A stretch of DNA of 30,923 nucleotides from CAZKTF01 sp964555565. GTDB taxonomy: Bacteria > Planctomycetota > JAJSAM01 > JAKLKS01. The DNA is taken from assembly GCA_964555565.1 (NCBI GenBank), contig CAZKTF010000014.1:1-30923 (forward strand). The letters are read 5' to 3'. The notes under the pieces are model-generated. The model saw nothing but the letters and a program-made list of their open reading frames with translations. It was not told where the DNA came from and did no database searches. The position numbers and the translations under genes were made by a program. Shown here in pieces: positions 1 through 9,900 of the stretch (its first letter is position 1; every line of letters begins with the position of its first letter).

Positions 1-1120
1 CCCAGGCCGGGTGGCGACGGGTCCAGGCCCGCAGCCGCCGCGCCGGGCCCGGGGGCCGCGCGCGCACGGGCCGGAACTCCAGCACCGCCTCCAGGTCCTC
101 CGCGAGCGCGCCGGCGCCGGGGTAGCGGTCGGCCGGATCCTTCTCGAGGGCCTTGAGGACGACGGCCTCGAGGTCCCGCGGGACCCCGGGCCTGAGGCGC
201 CCCGGCGGCACCGCGTCCTCGTGGAGGATGCGGTGGATGGCCCGGTCCACGGTGTCCCCCTCGAAGGGGACGGCGCCCGTGAGGCACTGGTAGAGGGTCG
301 CGCCGAGGCCGTAGACGTCGGCCCTCCCGTCCACGGGCCGCCCCGCCAGCTGCTCCGGCGCCGCCCACGGGATGGACCCGACGAAGGGGCCCGCGAGGGT
401 GGGTCCCGCGCCCTCGTCCCTCGCCACGCCGAAGTCGAGGAGGAAGGGCTCGTCGCCGGGGCCGACGAGGATGTTGGCGGGCTTGACGTCCCGGTGGACG
501 ACGCCCCGGGCGTGGGCGTACTCGAGGGCCCGCGCGATGCGCGCCGCGAAGCGGGCCGCCCGGGCCGGCGCCACGGCGCCGCCCCGCGCGACCTCCTCCC
601 GGACCACCCGGTCGAGCCCGCGCCCCGCCACGAGGTCGAGGGCGATCCAGCGGGTCCCCTCCTCCTCGCCCGCCGCGAGGACGGAGACGATGTGGGGATG
701 GCGGAGGCGCGCCACGGCCTGCGCCTCCCGCCGGAACCGCTCCCGCGCCTCCGGGGACGCGAGGAGGTCGGAGCGGAGGACCTTCACCGCCGCGAGGCGG
801 CCGAGGGACTCCTGCTCCGCCTCGTAGACGACGCCCATGCCGCCCTCCCCGATGCGCCGCAGCAGCCGGAACTCCCCGAACCGCTCCCGCGGGAGGCCGG
901 GCTCGGGGACGCGGGGGGGACCCGGGCGGCGCGGGGGCGGCTTCTCCCTCCGGGAGAGGCGGTGGAACGCCTCGATGCGGGCGCGGATCCCGGGCGAGGC
1001 GCCGGGATGGCGGGAGAGGAAGGCCACGGGCTCCTCGGCGGTCCCGGCCAGCGCCCCCTCGAGGTAGGAGTCGTAGAGGTCTCCCTCGGGGTCCGGGGAG
1101 TCGGGTTCGGGCCCGGTCAT
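1..1120 (-). CDS. Serine/threonine protein kinase, Pkn type (3' end outside window)
   Basis: A Hanks-type protein kinase that phosphorylates Ser/Thr residues of unknown partners. After an acidic/proline-rich N-terminal segment of about 85 residues comes the kinase domain: glycine loop GEGGMGVVYEA, ATP-binding Lys113 in AAVKVLR, catalytic loop HRDVKPANI (Asp211), a DFGVARDEG segment, and an APEQLAGRPVDGRADVYGLG activation/P+1 region. The last visible residues (EFRPVRARPPGPARRLRAW) look like the juxtamembrane stretch that links kinase to a membrane segment in many planctomycete kinases; that part lies beyond base 1. The ATG at 1120 gives a sensible N-terminus. A TACACA hexamer on the minus strand (1131-1136) lies 10 nt upstream and could be a -10 element. 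The gene is divergent from the exported protein at 1234. The family call is certain; substrate and sensor domain are unknown. Confidence 0.95.
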   Translation of the reverse strand, partial: MTGPEPDSPDPEGDLYDSYLEGALAGTAEEPVAFLSRHPGASPGIRARIEAFHRLSRREKPPPRRPGPPRVPEPGLPRERFGEFRLLRRIGEGGMGVVYEAEQESLGRLAAVKVLRSDLLASPEARERFRREAQAVARLRHPHIVSVLAAGEEEGTRWIALDLVAGRGLDRVVREEVARGGAVAPARAARFAARIARALEYAHARGVVHRDVKPANILVGPGDEPFLLDFGVARDEGAGPTLAGPFVGSIPWAAPEQLAGRPVDGRADVYGLGATLYQCLTGAVPFEGDTVDRAIHRILHEDAVPPGRLRPGVPRDLEAVVLKALEKDPADRYPGAGALAEDLEAVLEFRPVRARPPGPARRLRAWTRRHPAW

Positions 1121-1199
1121 GCGCGGCCCCTGTGTACCACCCGGCCCCGGGAGGGGGCGATGTCCGCCTCCCGCGGGGATGCGGTTCTGTCTTCTATTG

Positions 1200-1228
1200 G
1201 GGGGGCGAAGTGGCCCCCCGTGAGGAGG
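1200..1228 (+). promoter_or_regulatory. Leader hairpin abutting a Shine-Dalgarno site
   Basis: A perfect 7-bp G/C stem (GGGGGGC at 1200-1206 with GCCCCCC at 1213-1219, loop GAAGTG) ends two bases before the ribosome-binding site GAGGAGG (1222-1228) of the gene starting at 1234. A TCTATT hexamer at 1193-1198 could be its -10 box. If so, the hairpin would sit at or near the 5' end of the mRNA. Whether it affects stability or translation is inference. Confidence 0.45.
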
Positions 1229-1233
1229 TCGCC

Positions 1234-2433
1234 ATGCGGAAGCCCGTTCGTCGCACGCTGTTCGTCGCCGCCCTCGTCGCCGGGGCCGCCATGCCCTCCC
1301 TGGGGAATGTTGCGGTTACGGGCAACGTCGTCGGACGTGTGGAGTTTCCCCTCATCTGCGCCATCCGGGCATGCCGGGAACTGGAGGATTTGCCTTACGC
1401 ACTTGCTTCCCAGGCGCCCGATCAAGAGAAGCCGCTCCCCGAGCCGACCGCGGTCACGGCCCGCGCGCTGGTGACGGGTGCCCTTGCCTGCCTGGCCGAC
1501 GCCAAGACCAGCATCTTCATCGGTAGCGGCTACGAGGCGTCCACCGATGCGGAGCGGGCCCTCGCGTGGCTGGTGAAGGCGGAGGAGAGGGACAGGGAGG
1601 CCCTCGATGGCATCGACGGCAAGAAGCCGGCGAGCAAGGTGGCCCTTAGTCTCTATTTTGCGGATCTCTACAAGGAATTCGCCGAGAACTCCCTCAAGGG
1701 GACTCCCGCTGACCGCAAGGACCTCACCGCACTGAACAACAACCCCGACACCCCCACCAGCTTCATCTTCGAACCCGACCTCCGTTCCCCGAGGATCATC
1801 ATAAAACTCACCCCCGCGGATCAGGAGGCCGGAACTGGCGATTCCTACGAGGCCCGCGTCAAGGCGATCATCGAGCGGGTGGTGAGTCAATACGGCTATG
1901 CCCGCCTTTCCACCTCCGCCGCGAAGGCCGCCAAGGCCCCGCGGAACTACTACTTCGCCTACGAGGGGACGAGCGCGGACCCCGGCTACATCTTCAAGTC
2001 CCTCGGCCGCCGGATGTTCGGGCCCTTCGAGACGAGGTTCCAGGTCGGCGCCTTCGACCCGAAAGCCACGGTGGACACGGGGAGCGCCTGCGTCGAGTTC
2101 GACGTCGAGGGCAGTTCGCCCCTCCAGTTCTTCGCGGTCTGCGGCCGCCGCGTCAACGGCGGCGTCCAGGTCTTCGCCCAGTCCCATCTCGGCGCCGCGG
2201 GCAGCCTCTTCATCCCCAACACCCGCATCGCCCAGGTGCGGGTCAACTACAGCGGCACCCAGTTCACCTGCTCCGCGGCGGCAGGAAAGGACGCCCCGGA
2301 CTTCGCCCTCACCCCCTTCGCCACCTACGGGCTCACCCAGGGCTCCACGGCCCTCGTCCCGGGCATCGGGGCCAGCGGCCTCACCAAGGGCGCGGTCATC
2401 GGCCTCGACGAGATCTATTTCACGGCGAAGTAG
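1234..2433 (+). CDS. Unrecognised exported protein
   Basis: A 399-residue protein of unknown function. The ATG at 1234 is chosen because it follows a good GAGGAGG ribosome-binding site and opens a clear signal peptide (MRKPVRRTLFVAALVAGAAM, likely cleaved near residue 24). An upstream ATG at 1132 lacks these properties. Residues about 25-210 look partly helical and charged. Residues about 230-399 look beta-rich, with Cys residues in FAVCGRR and TCSAAAG, and end in GLDEIYFTAK; this half might be a carbohydrate- or matrix-binding sandwich, but I do not recognise the family. Codons in the first half (about 1300-1900) use more A and T than the second half and the neighbouring genes. The gene stands alone between a divergent kinase and a same-strand hydrolase about 195 bp downstream. 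Confidence 0.75.
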   Translation: MRKPVRRTLFVAALVAGAAMPSLGNVAVTGNVVGRVEFPLICAIRACRELEDLPYALASQAPDQEKPLPEPTAVTARALVTGALACLADAKTSIFIGSGYEASTDAERALAWLVKAEERDREALDGIDGKKPASKVALSLYFADLYKEFAENSLKGTPADRKDLTALNNNPDTPTSFIFEPDLRSPRIIIKLTPADQEAGTGDSYEARVKAIIERVVSQYGYARLSTSAAKAAKAPRNYYFAYEGTSADPGYIFKSLGRRMFGPFETRFQVGAFDPKATVDTGSACVEFDVEGSSPLQFFAVCGRRVNGGVQVFAQSHLGAAGSLFIPNTRIAQVRVNYSGTQFTCSAAAGKDAPDFALTPFATYGLTQGSTALVPGIGASGLTKGAVIGLDEIYFTAK

Positions 2434-2609
2434 TCCGGGGGGACCCCCGCGGGCACCGGCGGGTTGCAGCATGACGCGGACATGGGCCATGCGGACGCAG
2501 CCCGCGCATGCCCCCGGGTAGACCCTCCGGATCCGTTGCGCGAGCACCGACGTACCCCCGAGCGGCTCCTTCGGCTTCCGGAGTCCCCTCCCCGGACCCC
2601 GGCGTGGGC

Positions 2610-2615
2610 TAGACT
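2610..2615 (+). promoter_or_regulatory. Candidate -10 element (TAGACT)
   Basis: TAGACT lies 13 nt upstream of the ATG at 2629. The same hexamer, with a good -35 partner, occurs ahead of gcvT at 19011. No convincing -35 is visible here, so support rests on the hexamer and its position. The rest of the 2434-2609 spacer holds only short GC-rich palindromes next to the previous stop codon. Confidence 0.35.
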
Positions 2616-2628
2616 CAAGGCGGTCGGG

Positions 2629-3579
2629 ATGCGAGCCGCCCAGCCGGCCGGGGCGCGACGGGCCGGGGGGGCCCGCGCCGGCCGGGGGGCGGGACGCCGC
2701 GGGGGACGGGCCATCGCGAAGGGGCGACGCAGGTTGATCCTCGGCATCGCCGGCGCTCTCGTTGCCGTCGAGGGGGTCCTCCCCCTCCTGCTGTGGCTGG
2801 CCCGGGACCGGGTCCTGTTCCACCCCGACCCCTTCCCCGCCACGCCGCGCGACCTCGCGACCGCCGGCCCCGGGGTGGACCTCAAGCCGGTCCGCGTCCC
2901 CCGCCCCGGCGGGGAGCGGCTCGCCGCCTTCGACGCGCGCCCCGCGGGAGTCGATCCCGACGCGGGGCCCGTCGTCCTGTTCTTCCACGGGAACGCGGGG
3001 AACGTCGCGGGGCGGGCCGGCCTCCTCGGCGACTTCGTGCGGGGGACCGGGTGCCGCACGCTCCTGTTCGACTACTCGGGCTTCGGGGGGAACGGGGGCA
3101 GCCCCTCCGCGGAGGCGGTGGTCGTGGACGGCATCGCCGCCAGCGACTTCCTCCGCGTCTCGGGCGTGTCGCCGGCGCGCGTCGTCCTCTTCGGCGAGAG
3201 CCTCGGGGGGGCCGTGGCCCTGGAGGTCGCGGCGCGGCGGCCCTGCGCCGGGGTCGTGGTGCAGTCCGGGTTCTCGTCCCTCTCCTCCATGGCCCTCAGG
3301 CTCTACCCGTGGATGCCGCTCCTCTCGGTGTTCGCGCGGAGCTCCTTCCGCTCCTCGGACCGGGCGGCGGACCTCTCCGTCCCGTTCCTCGTCGTGCACG
3401 GGCGCCGCGACGACGTCGTCCCCTTCGCGGAGGGGGAGGCGCTCCACCGGGCGGCCCCGGGAACCGCGGAGTTCCTGGCCCTGGACGCGGCCGGGCACGA
3501 CGACCTCTTCGCCAGGGCCGGTCCCGAGTACCTCCGCGGCCTCGGCGAGCGCTTCCGGCTGTGGACCAGGAGCCGGTGA
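2629..3579 (+). CDS. Membrane-anchored alpha/beta hydrolase (serine hydrolase)
   Basis: An alpha/beta-fold hydrolase of the BAAT/Bem46-like group; the substrate, probably an ester or lipid, cannot be told from sequence. After a basic N-terminus there is one hydrophobic segment (about residues 36-57) followed by the motif RVLFHPDPFP. The core has the oxyanion motif FFHGNAGN, the nucleophile elbow GESLGG (Ser191), an acid in GRRDDVVP (Asp261) and the catalytic His in AAGHDD (His290), so the triad is complete. The start is uncertain: ATG at 2629 fits a TAGACT element just upstream, while TTG at 2734 would begin at the membrane segment. An earlier in-frame ATG at 2464 would add 55 residues of no clear character. 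The stop lies only 3 bp from the stop of the convergent tricorn-like gene. Confidence 0.88.
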   Translation: MRAAQPAGARRAGGARAGRGAGRRGGRAIAKGRRRLILGIAGALVAVEGVLPLLLWLARDRVLFHPDPFPATPRDLATAGPGVDLKPVRVPRPGGERLAAFDARPAGVDPDAGPVVLFFHGNAGNVAGRAGLLGDFVRGTGCRTLLFDYSGFGGNGGSPSAEAVVVDGIAASDFLRVSGVSPARVVLFGESLGGAVALEVAARRPCAGVVVQSGFSSLSSMALRLYPWMPLLSVFARSSFRSSDRAADLSVPFLVVHGRRDDVVPFAEGEALHRAAPGTAEFLALDAAGHDDLFARAGPEYLRGLGERFRLWTRSR

Positions 3580-3582
3580 CCG

Positions 3583-6500
3583 TCAGCGCGGCGTCGGCGC
3601 GCGACGCACGGGGGGCTTCGGGGCCGGGCGACGCTCCAGCTCGGCGAGGACGAGTTCGACCGCCTTCTCGAGCTGCGGGTCGCGGCCGGCCGCGGCGTCC
3701 TTGGGCGTCTCGATCACCTCGACGTCGGGGGGCACCCCCTCGTTCTCCACCACCCAGGTCCCGTCCGTATCGGTGATCCCGAAGGTGGGCACCGTGAACC
3801 CCCCGCCGTCCATGAGGCCCGGGTTCCCGGAGATCCCCACGAGCCCCCCCCAGGTGCGCGTCCCGACGAGCGGCCCGAGCCCGAGCTTGCGGAACATCCA
3901 GGGCATGGCGTCGCCGCCGGAGCCGGCGCTCTCGTTGATGACCATGGCCTTGGGGCCCGGGAAGGAGCCCCAGGGGGTCCGCCCGAACCACTGCTCCCGG
4001 TCCCCCCAGTAGCAGAGGGGGGTGCGGGAGAGGGTCGCCACGACGTAGTCCGCCACCTGGCCCCCGTGGTTGTAGCGCTCGTCGAGCACGAGCGCCCGGC
4101 GGTCGAGCTGCCCGTAGAAGTCCCGGTCGAAGGAGTGCATCCCGTCCTTCCCGGTGTCGGGCATGTAGACGTAGGCCACCTTCCCCCCCGAGAGCCGATC
4201 GACCCGGCGGCGGTTCTCCTCCACCCAGGCGAGCTTGCGCAGCCTCTGGTCGTCGGGCACGGGCACGACCGCGGCTTTCCGCGGGTTCGCCCCGTCCGGG
4301 GTCGCGGAGAGGAGGAGCTCCACCTGCCGGTCCGCGGTGCCCTCGAACCACGCGAAGAGGCTCCGGTCGGTCGTCGCGGGCCGCCCGTCCACCGAGACGA
4401 GGTAGTCCCCCTCCCGCGCGTCCACCCCGGGCCCGGTGAGCGGAGCCCGAAGCCCCGGGTTCCAGTTCTGGCCGCGGTAGATCCTCGCGATCCGGTAGCG
4501 ACCGGAGTCCACCGTCCAGTCGGCGCCGAGGAGCCCCGTGGGGACCCCCTTCGGGGCTCCCTCTCCCATGTCCCCGCCCCACACGTACTCGTGCCCGCAG
4601 GAGAGCTCCCCGACCATCTCCATGAGGAGGACGTTCAGGTCGGCCCGGTGGTGGACGTGGGGCAGGAAGGCGCTCCAGCGGTCCCACATCGCCGGCCAGT
4701 CCACGCCGTGCATCCCCGGGTCGTAGAAGTAGTCGCGCTGGACGCGCCAGACCTCCCGCAGGATCTGCCGCCACTCCTTCGCGGGCTCGACGCGGACCCG
4801 CACCCCGTCCAGGGGGAGCCGCTTCTCGTTCGCGCCCTGGCCGTCCACGAGCAGCCATCCGCCCGGGGTCTGGAGGAGCACGTGCTCCCCGCCCGCGGAG
4901 ACCCGGAGGGACCGGACGTCGCGACGGACCTCGGCGGCGGTGCGCTTCTCGAAGTCGAAGGCCCTGAGCACCCCGGGCTCCTCCCAGTCCCCGTCGAGCC
5001 AGAGGATCCGGTCCTTCGTGCACCGCAGCGCGTGGAACCTCCCCGAGCCGGCCGGGAGCGCCAGGATGCGCTGGTCGAGGCCGTCGGGGTCGATGGCGGG
5101 CGGCGGCGGCTCCTTCTCCTTCTCCTTCTCCTTGTCCTTGTCCTTCTCGCCGTCCTTCCCCGTTCCCGCCTTCTCGTCCTTCCTCTCGTCCTTCCTGTCG
5201 TCGCCCTTGTCCCCGGCCTCGTCGCTCTTGGGCGCGAGCGGGTCCTTCCCGTCCTTCTGGAGCACGGCGCAGTAGAGGCTCGCCGAGAAGTCGCGGGCCG
5301 CCGACGTGCTCATGTCGAGGCCGAAGCTGTTGGGCCCGATGTCGGTGGACGCGGCGAAGTAGAGGTGCTTCCCGTCCCGGGAGAAGGCGGGGGAATAGGC
5401 GCTCCCGAAGGCGTCCGTGAGGCGCTGCACGCGGCCCGTGGCCACCTCGTGGAGGGCGACGCGCTCGAACAGGGTCGCCGGGTCGTGGTCCTCGAAGGCG
5501 AGCCACCGCGAGTCGCGGGAGAAGGAGAAGGACGGGTGCAGTTCCCCCAGGGACCCCACCGGGCCCCGCACCGTGGTGACCGCCCCGGTCTCCAGTTCGA
5601 GGATGGCGATCCGGTTCGACTTGTCGCTGAAGGCGATGCGCTTGCCGTCGGGGCTCCAGGTCGGGTCGTTGTAGGAGCGCGCCCCTCCGAGGTCGTAGGA
5701 GCGCGGCTCCCCGCGGCCCTTCTCGTCGCGGACGAGGAGCCGGTTCTCCCCCGAGGCGTCCGAGAGCCAGGCCACCCGCTCCCCGTCCGGGGACCAGGCG
5801 GGGCTCCGGTCGTGGGCGCCCGGGGAGGCGGTCAGGTCGCGGGGGTCCCCGTTCTCGCGCGGGACCGTCACGATCTCCCCGCGGACCTCCAGTGCCACCC
5901 GCTTCCCGTTGGGCGAGGGGTCCCCGGCCCGGACGAGGGGTATTTCGCGGGGTCCGACGGGGTCGCCCTTCGCCTCGACCCAGCGCGGCTGCACGGCCGG
6001 GGCGTCCGTGGGGACGTGGATCCTCAGGCGCGTCGTCCTCCCGGAGGCCGGGTCGTGGAGGTGGATCGCCCCGGCCTGCTCGAAGACGACCGCCCCGCCG
6101 CCGGCGGACACGCTTCGCACGTCGAAGTCCGCGAACCGCGTGACCGGTTCGACCGCGGACCCGCCCGGGCGGAACCGGTGGAGGTTCATGTGCCCGTCCC
6201 GGTCCGAGGCGAAGTAGACGAAGCCCCCGGCCCAGCAGGGGAAGGTGTCCGTGGCGCGCCCGTGGGGGACCTCCTCGACCTCGAGGGTCGCGAGGTCCGC
6301 GATCCAGACCGGCCCCGTGCGCCCGCCGCGGTAGCGCTTCCAGGAGCGGAAGGCGTCGCGGAAAGGCGTGAAGGCGAGGCGGGTCCCGTCCGGCGCGTAG
6401 GAGGCGTGCGAGCCCCTGGGGATCGGGAGCGCCTCGGGCATCCCGCCGTCGGGGGAGACGAGGTAGGGGCGGTCCACCTCGGCGCCGCCCTCCCGGCGGC

Positions 6501-6912
6501 TCGCGAACAGGACCCGCTTGCCGTCCGGGTGCCAGCCGAGGACCCGGTCCTCTCCCGGGTGCCACGTGAGCCGCCGCGGCTCGCCCCCGGCCGCGGGCAT
6601 GACGTACACGTCCGGGTTCCCCTGGTACTGCCCGGTGAAGGCGACGAGGCTCCCGTCGGGCCCGAGGCGCGGGGACGTCTCGAGGCCGGGGGAACTCGTC
6701 AGCCGGCGGGCCTCCCCTCCCTCCCGCCCCACCGCCCAGAGGTCCCCCGCGTGGACGAACACGATCGCGCGGTCGGAGACCGTGGGGTCCTGGAGGAGGA
6801 GCGTCTCGGCACGCTCCGCGGTCCCCTCCGCGGGGGCCGGGCCGGCGGGGAGGAGGAGCGCGAGGGCGACGGCCGCCCCCGCGGCGAGGCGACGGGACCG
6901 GACGGCGTGCAT
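3583..6912 (-). CDS. Tricorn-like S41 protease with TolB beta-propeller, exported
   Basis: A 1,109-residue homologue of tricorn protease, which cuts short peptides. A signal peptide (residues 1-28, MHAVRSRRLAAGAAVALALL) places it outside the cytoplasm. Then come two WD40/TolB-like propeller regions with repeated SPDGKR/SWSPDG motifs, a highly charged Lys/Glu/Asp linker (about residues 560-602), a core domain, a PDZ-like stretch (GDYLVSVDGRPA) and the S41 catalytic region. Catalytic residues by motif: His774 in SCGHEYV, Ser998 in AGSGGD, Glu1058 in VENEGV. The position equivalent to Ser745 of Thermoplasma tricorn is Gly, and the Asp normally after the nucleophile is also Gly. The ATG at 6912 has a GGGAGG ribosome-binding site and a TATACT element upstream. 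The next gene on this strand, also exported with propellers, lies 86 bp upstream. Confidence 0.93.
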   Translation of the reverse strand: MHAVRSRRLAAGAAVALALLLPAGPAPAEGTAERAETLLLQDPTVSDRAIVFVHAGDLWAVGREGGEARRLTSSPGLETSPRLGPDGSLVAFTGQYQGNPDVYVMPAAGGEPRRLTWHPGEDRVLGWHPDGKRVLFASRREGGAEVDRPYLVSPDGGMPEALPIPRGSHASYAPDGTRLAFTPFRDAFRSWKRYRGGRTGPVWIADLATLEVEEVPHGRATDTFPCWAGGFVYFASDRDGHMNLHRFRPGGSAVEPVTRFADFDVRSVSAGGGAVVFEQAGAIHLHDPASGRTTRLRIHVPTDAPAVQPRWVEAKGDPVGPREIPLVRAGDPSPNGKRVALEVRGEIVTVPRENGDPRDLTASPGAHDRSPAWSPDGERVAWLSDASGENRLLVRDEKGRGEPRSYDLGGARSYNDPTWSPDGKRIAFSDKSNRIAILELETGAVTTVRGPVGSLGELHPSFSFSRDSRWLAFEDHDPATLFERVALHEVATGRVQRLTDAFGSAYSPAFSRDGKHLYFAASTDIGPNSFGLDMSTSAARDFSASLYCAVLQKDGKDPLAPKSDEAGDKGDDRKDERKDEKAGTGKDGEKDKDKEKEKEKEPPPPAIDPDGLDQRILALPAGSGRFHALRCTKDRILWLDGDWEEPGVLRAFDFEKRTAAEVRRDVRSLRVSAGGEHVLLQTPGGWLLVDGQGANEKRLPLDGVRVRVEPAKEWRQILREVWRVQRDYFYDPGMHGVDWPAMWDRWSAFLPHVHHRADLNVLLMEMVGELSCGHEYVWGGDMGEGAPKGVPTGLLGADWTVDSGRYRIARIYRGQNWNPGLRAPLTGPGVDAREGDYLVSVDGRPATTDRSLFAWFEGTADRQVELLLSATPDGANPRKAAVVPVPDDQRLRKLAWVEENRRRVDRLSGGKVAYVYMPDTGKDGMHSFDRDFYGQLDRRALVLDERYNHGGQVADYVVATLSRTPLCYWGDREQWFGRTPWGSFPGPKAMVINESAGSGGDAMPWMFRKLGLGPLVGTRTWGGLVGISGNPGLMDGGGFTVPTFGITDTDGTWVVENEGVPPDVEVIETPKDAAAGRDPQLEKAVELVLAELERRPAPKPPVRRAPTPR

Positions 6913-6948
6913 GGCGGTGGGACCTCCCTCTCGTGCGGCGAGCGGGGG

Positions 6949-6954
6949 AGTATA
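6949..6954 (-). promoter_or_regulatory. -10 element (TATACT) of the tricorn-like gene
   Basis: TATACT on the minus strand lies 36 nt upstream of the ATG at 6912, leaving room for a short leader with the GAGGGAGG ribosome-binding site. It suggests that the protease gene has its own promoter within the 86-bp gap. No TTGACA-like -35 is clear. Confidence 0.45.
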
Positions 6955-6998
6955 GGTCGCGCCGGAGCAGATCCCTCGCGGGAGCGGGGCCGAGCGGC

Positions 6999-9900
6999 TC
7001 ACCGCCCGCAGAGGCAGTCGGTGTGGCCCCCGTCGCCGGGGATCGTGTCGAGCGCCGGCCCGGGGGGGAGCGGGCGGCGCTCCGGCTCGAGCTGCTCGAG
7101 CGTGCGCGCGTCGTAGAGCCGGCCGTTCACCATGGTCCAGCGGACCTCGCGGGAGCGCCGCACGTCGGCCAGGGGGTCCCCCTCGACGACGACGAGGTCG
7201 GCGAGGAGCCCGGGGCGGAGGCTTCCGAGCGCCCCCTCGAGGCCGAGCGCCTTCGCCCCGCCGAGGGTCGCGCACCGGAGCGCCTCGTGCGGGGAGAGCC
7301 CGCCCTGCGCCAGCATCCAGGTCTCCCAGTGGGCGTCGAGGCCCTGCATCTGCCCGTGCCCCCCGATCTCCACGTTCCCGCCGCGGCGGACGACCTCGGC
7401 CGCGAGCCGGGCGAGATCGAAGTGGTGGTACTCCTCGTCGGGGGCGACCGGCCGCCGCCGGGCCCGCGGGTCCACCACCGACCGCGGGACGAACCGGAGG
7501 AGCCGCTCGTCCTCCCAGACGTTCGTCTTCGCGTACCACCAGTTCTCGCCGAACAGCCCGCCGTAGCCGACGACGAGCGTGGGCGTGTAGCAGGTCCCGC
7601 CGGGCATCGACATGAGGCGCAGCTCCGGCTCGTAGAGCGGCGCGACCGGGACGGAGTGCTCCAGCGTGGTGTGCCCGTCGAGGAAGTGGGTCATGTTGTA
7701 GAAGAAGGTGGACCCGCCCTCCGGCATCACCTGGACGCCCAGCTCCCGCGCGGCGGCGATGACCTCCTGGCGCTGCTCGCGGCGGGGCTGCTGGTAGCTC
7801 TTCACGCTGCGGGCGCCCCAGGCCGCGGTCCGCCGGATGGCCCGGCGCGCGTCGTCGAGCGAGTCGATCACCGCCTTGAAGTCCCCCTCGGCGCCGTAGA
7901 GGATCGTCCCGGTGGAGAGGATGCGGGGGCCGAGGCGCAGGCCCGCCTTCACCAGCTCCGCCTCCGCGTGGATCATCTGCGTGTCGTTGCTCGGGTCGTG
8001 GATCGTCGTCACCCCGAAGGCCAGCTTCGCGAGCAGCCCCCAGGACTGCGCCGGGTAGACGCCCCCCTCGCTCGCGCCCGTGTGGGAGTGGACGTCCACG
8101 AGGCCGGGGAGGAGCGTGCACCCCCGGCAGTCGAGGACGCGCGCCCCCGGGGGGACCGGGAGTTCCCCGGACCGGCCGACGGAGACGATCCGGTTCCCCT
8201 GCACGTGGATCACCCCGTCCTCGATCACCGAGGCGTCGTGCATCGGGACGACCTTCCCCCCGACGAGCCAGACGTCGGTGGCGGGGACGTCCGCCTTCTC
8301 CGTCCACCCGAGGCGGACCGGGGCGGCCCCGACGCCGCGGCGCTTCGGCGCCTCCTTCCCCGGCTCCGGCTTCGGCGGCTCCGTGAAGACGCGGGCGAGC
8401 GGGGCCTCGAAGAGGTCGGGGCCGAGGCTCCACCGGACGGTCCCCGAGTCGGCCGACCAGGAGAGGTAGGTCCCCGCGTCCTCCGAGAGGCGCCGGCACG
8501 GGAGGTCCTTCATCTCCGGGGAGACGGCCAGCGGCAGCGGCCCGCCCGGGAACGGGACCACCCAGGCGTCCCACAGCTCCTCGAAGGCGAGCCACCGCCC
8601 GTCCGGGGAGAGGACGAAGTCCGTCGCCCGCTCGGAGGTGGCGAGGACGCGGCGGTCGGAGCCCAGGAGGTCCACGGAGACGAGCGCCGCCTTCTCCCCC
8701 TCCCGGCCGAGGAACAGGACCCGTTGCCCGTCGGGGCCGAACCGGGGGCTCTCCCCCTCGCGGACGAGCAGGCGGGCTGGGGCCTCCCCCTCGACCGGCC
8801 GGAGCCAGATCCCCGGGTCCTCCCCGAACCGGCCCCCGCGGTAGCGGTCCCCTCCGTCGCGGCGGTAGACGAGCGAGCGCCCGTCGGGGGAGAGGGCCGC
8901 CCAGGTGTAGTGGCCGGGCCGGGGCTCGAGCGTGGCGAGGATTCCCCCGCCTGGGCCCACGGCCTTGACGCGGCCCCCCCCGGTGTCGTTCCAGGAGCAG
9001 TACACGACGGTGGCGCCGTCGGCGGAGATCCAGGGCGCGAACTCGAACTCCCCCTCCTGCCCGGTGAGGCGGCGGGGCGTCCCGTCCGGGAGGTCCTTCC
9101 GCCAGAGCCGGCCGAGGGCCTGGAAGACAGCGGTCTTCCCGTCCGGGGCGACGCGGGGCCAGCGGACCACCCTCACCTCGAAGGTGGGCCCGCCCTCGTT
9201 CCGCGCCGGGTGCAGCGCCTTCGCGACCCGCTGCTTCACGTGGGCCCGGAAGGGGATCTCCGTCGCCTTCCCCGTGGCGGCATCGACGCGGTGCAGGTGC
9301 CCCTTCGCCCAGACGACCAGGGCGCCCCCGTCCGGGGTCCAGGAGAGGCCGGGGTAGGGCCCGAAGATCGCCCAGGTCTCCTGCTGGTCGAGGGAGAGGC
9401 CGTCCCAGAGGTCTCGGACCGCCCCGGTCTCGAGGTCGAGGAGGGCGAGCACCGACTTCGTGCGCACGCGGCGGACGAAGGCGAGCGTCTTCCCGTCGGG
9501 GGAGGGGGTCGGGGAAACCGCCCCGCCGGGGCGGCGGACGAGCTCGCGCATCTCACCGGTCCGGAGCTCGAGGCGGCGGATCCAGTAGATCGACCCGTTC
9601 GGGTCCTTGTTGTACTGGAAGGTCTCCCCGCCGGACATGTCCTCGGACCAGTAGAGGAACCGCCCGTCGGGGGAGAAGACCGGCTGCCCCGCGTCCTGCT
9701 GGTCGTTCTTCCGCTTCGTGAGCTGGACCCCGCTGAGGCCCTCCGCGGAGGCTTCCCCCGCGCCGGTCCCGGGGACCCGGCACATCCAGGCCTCGCCGGC
9801 GCCCAGGCTCCGGCGGCTGGTGAAGTGCTTGTGCCCGACGACCCACTCCCCCGAGGGATGCCAGCGGCCGTTGTTGACGAGGCGGAAGGTCTCCTTCGTG

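Noticed and set aside
3577..3585. TGACCGTCA at the junction of the hydrolase and tricorn genes as an operator
   Set aside because: It is simply the two convergent stop codons three bases apart; there is no extended palindrome.
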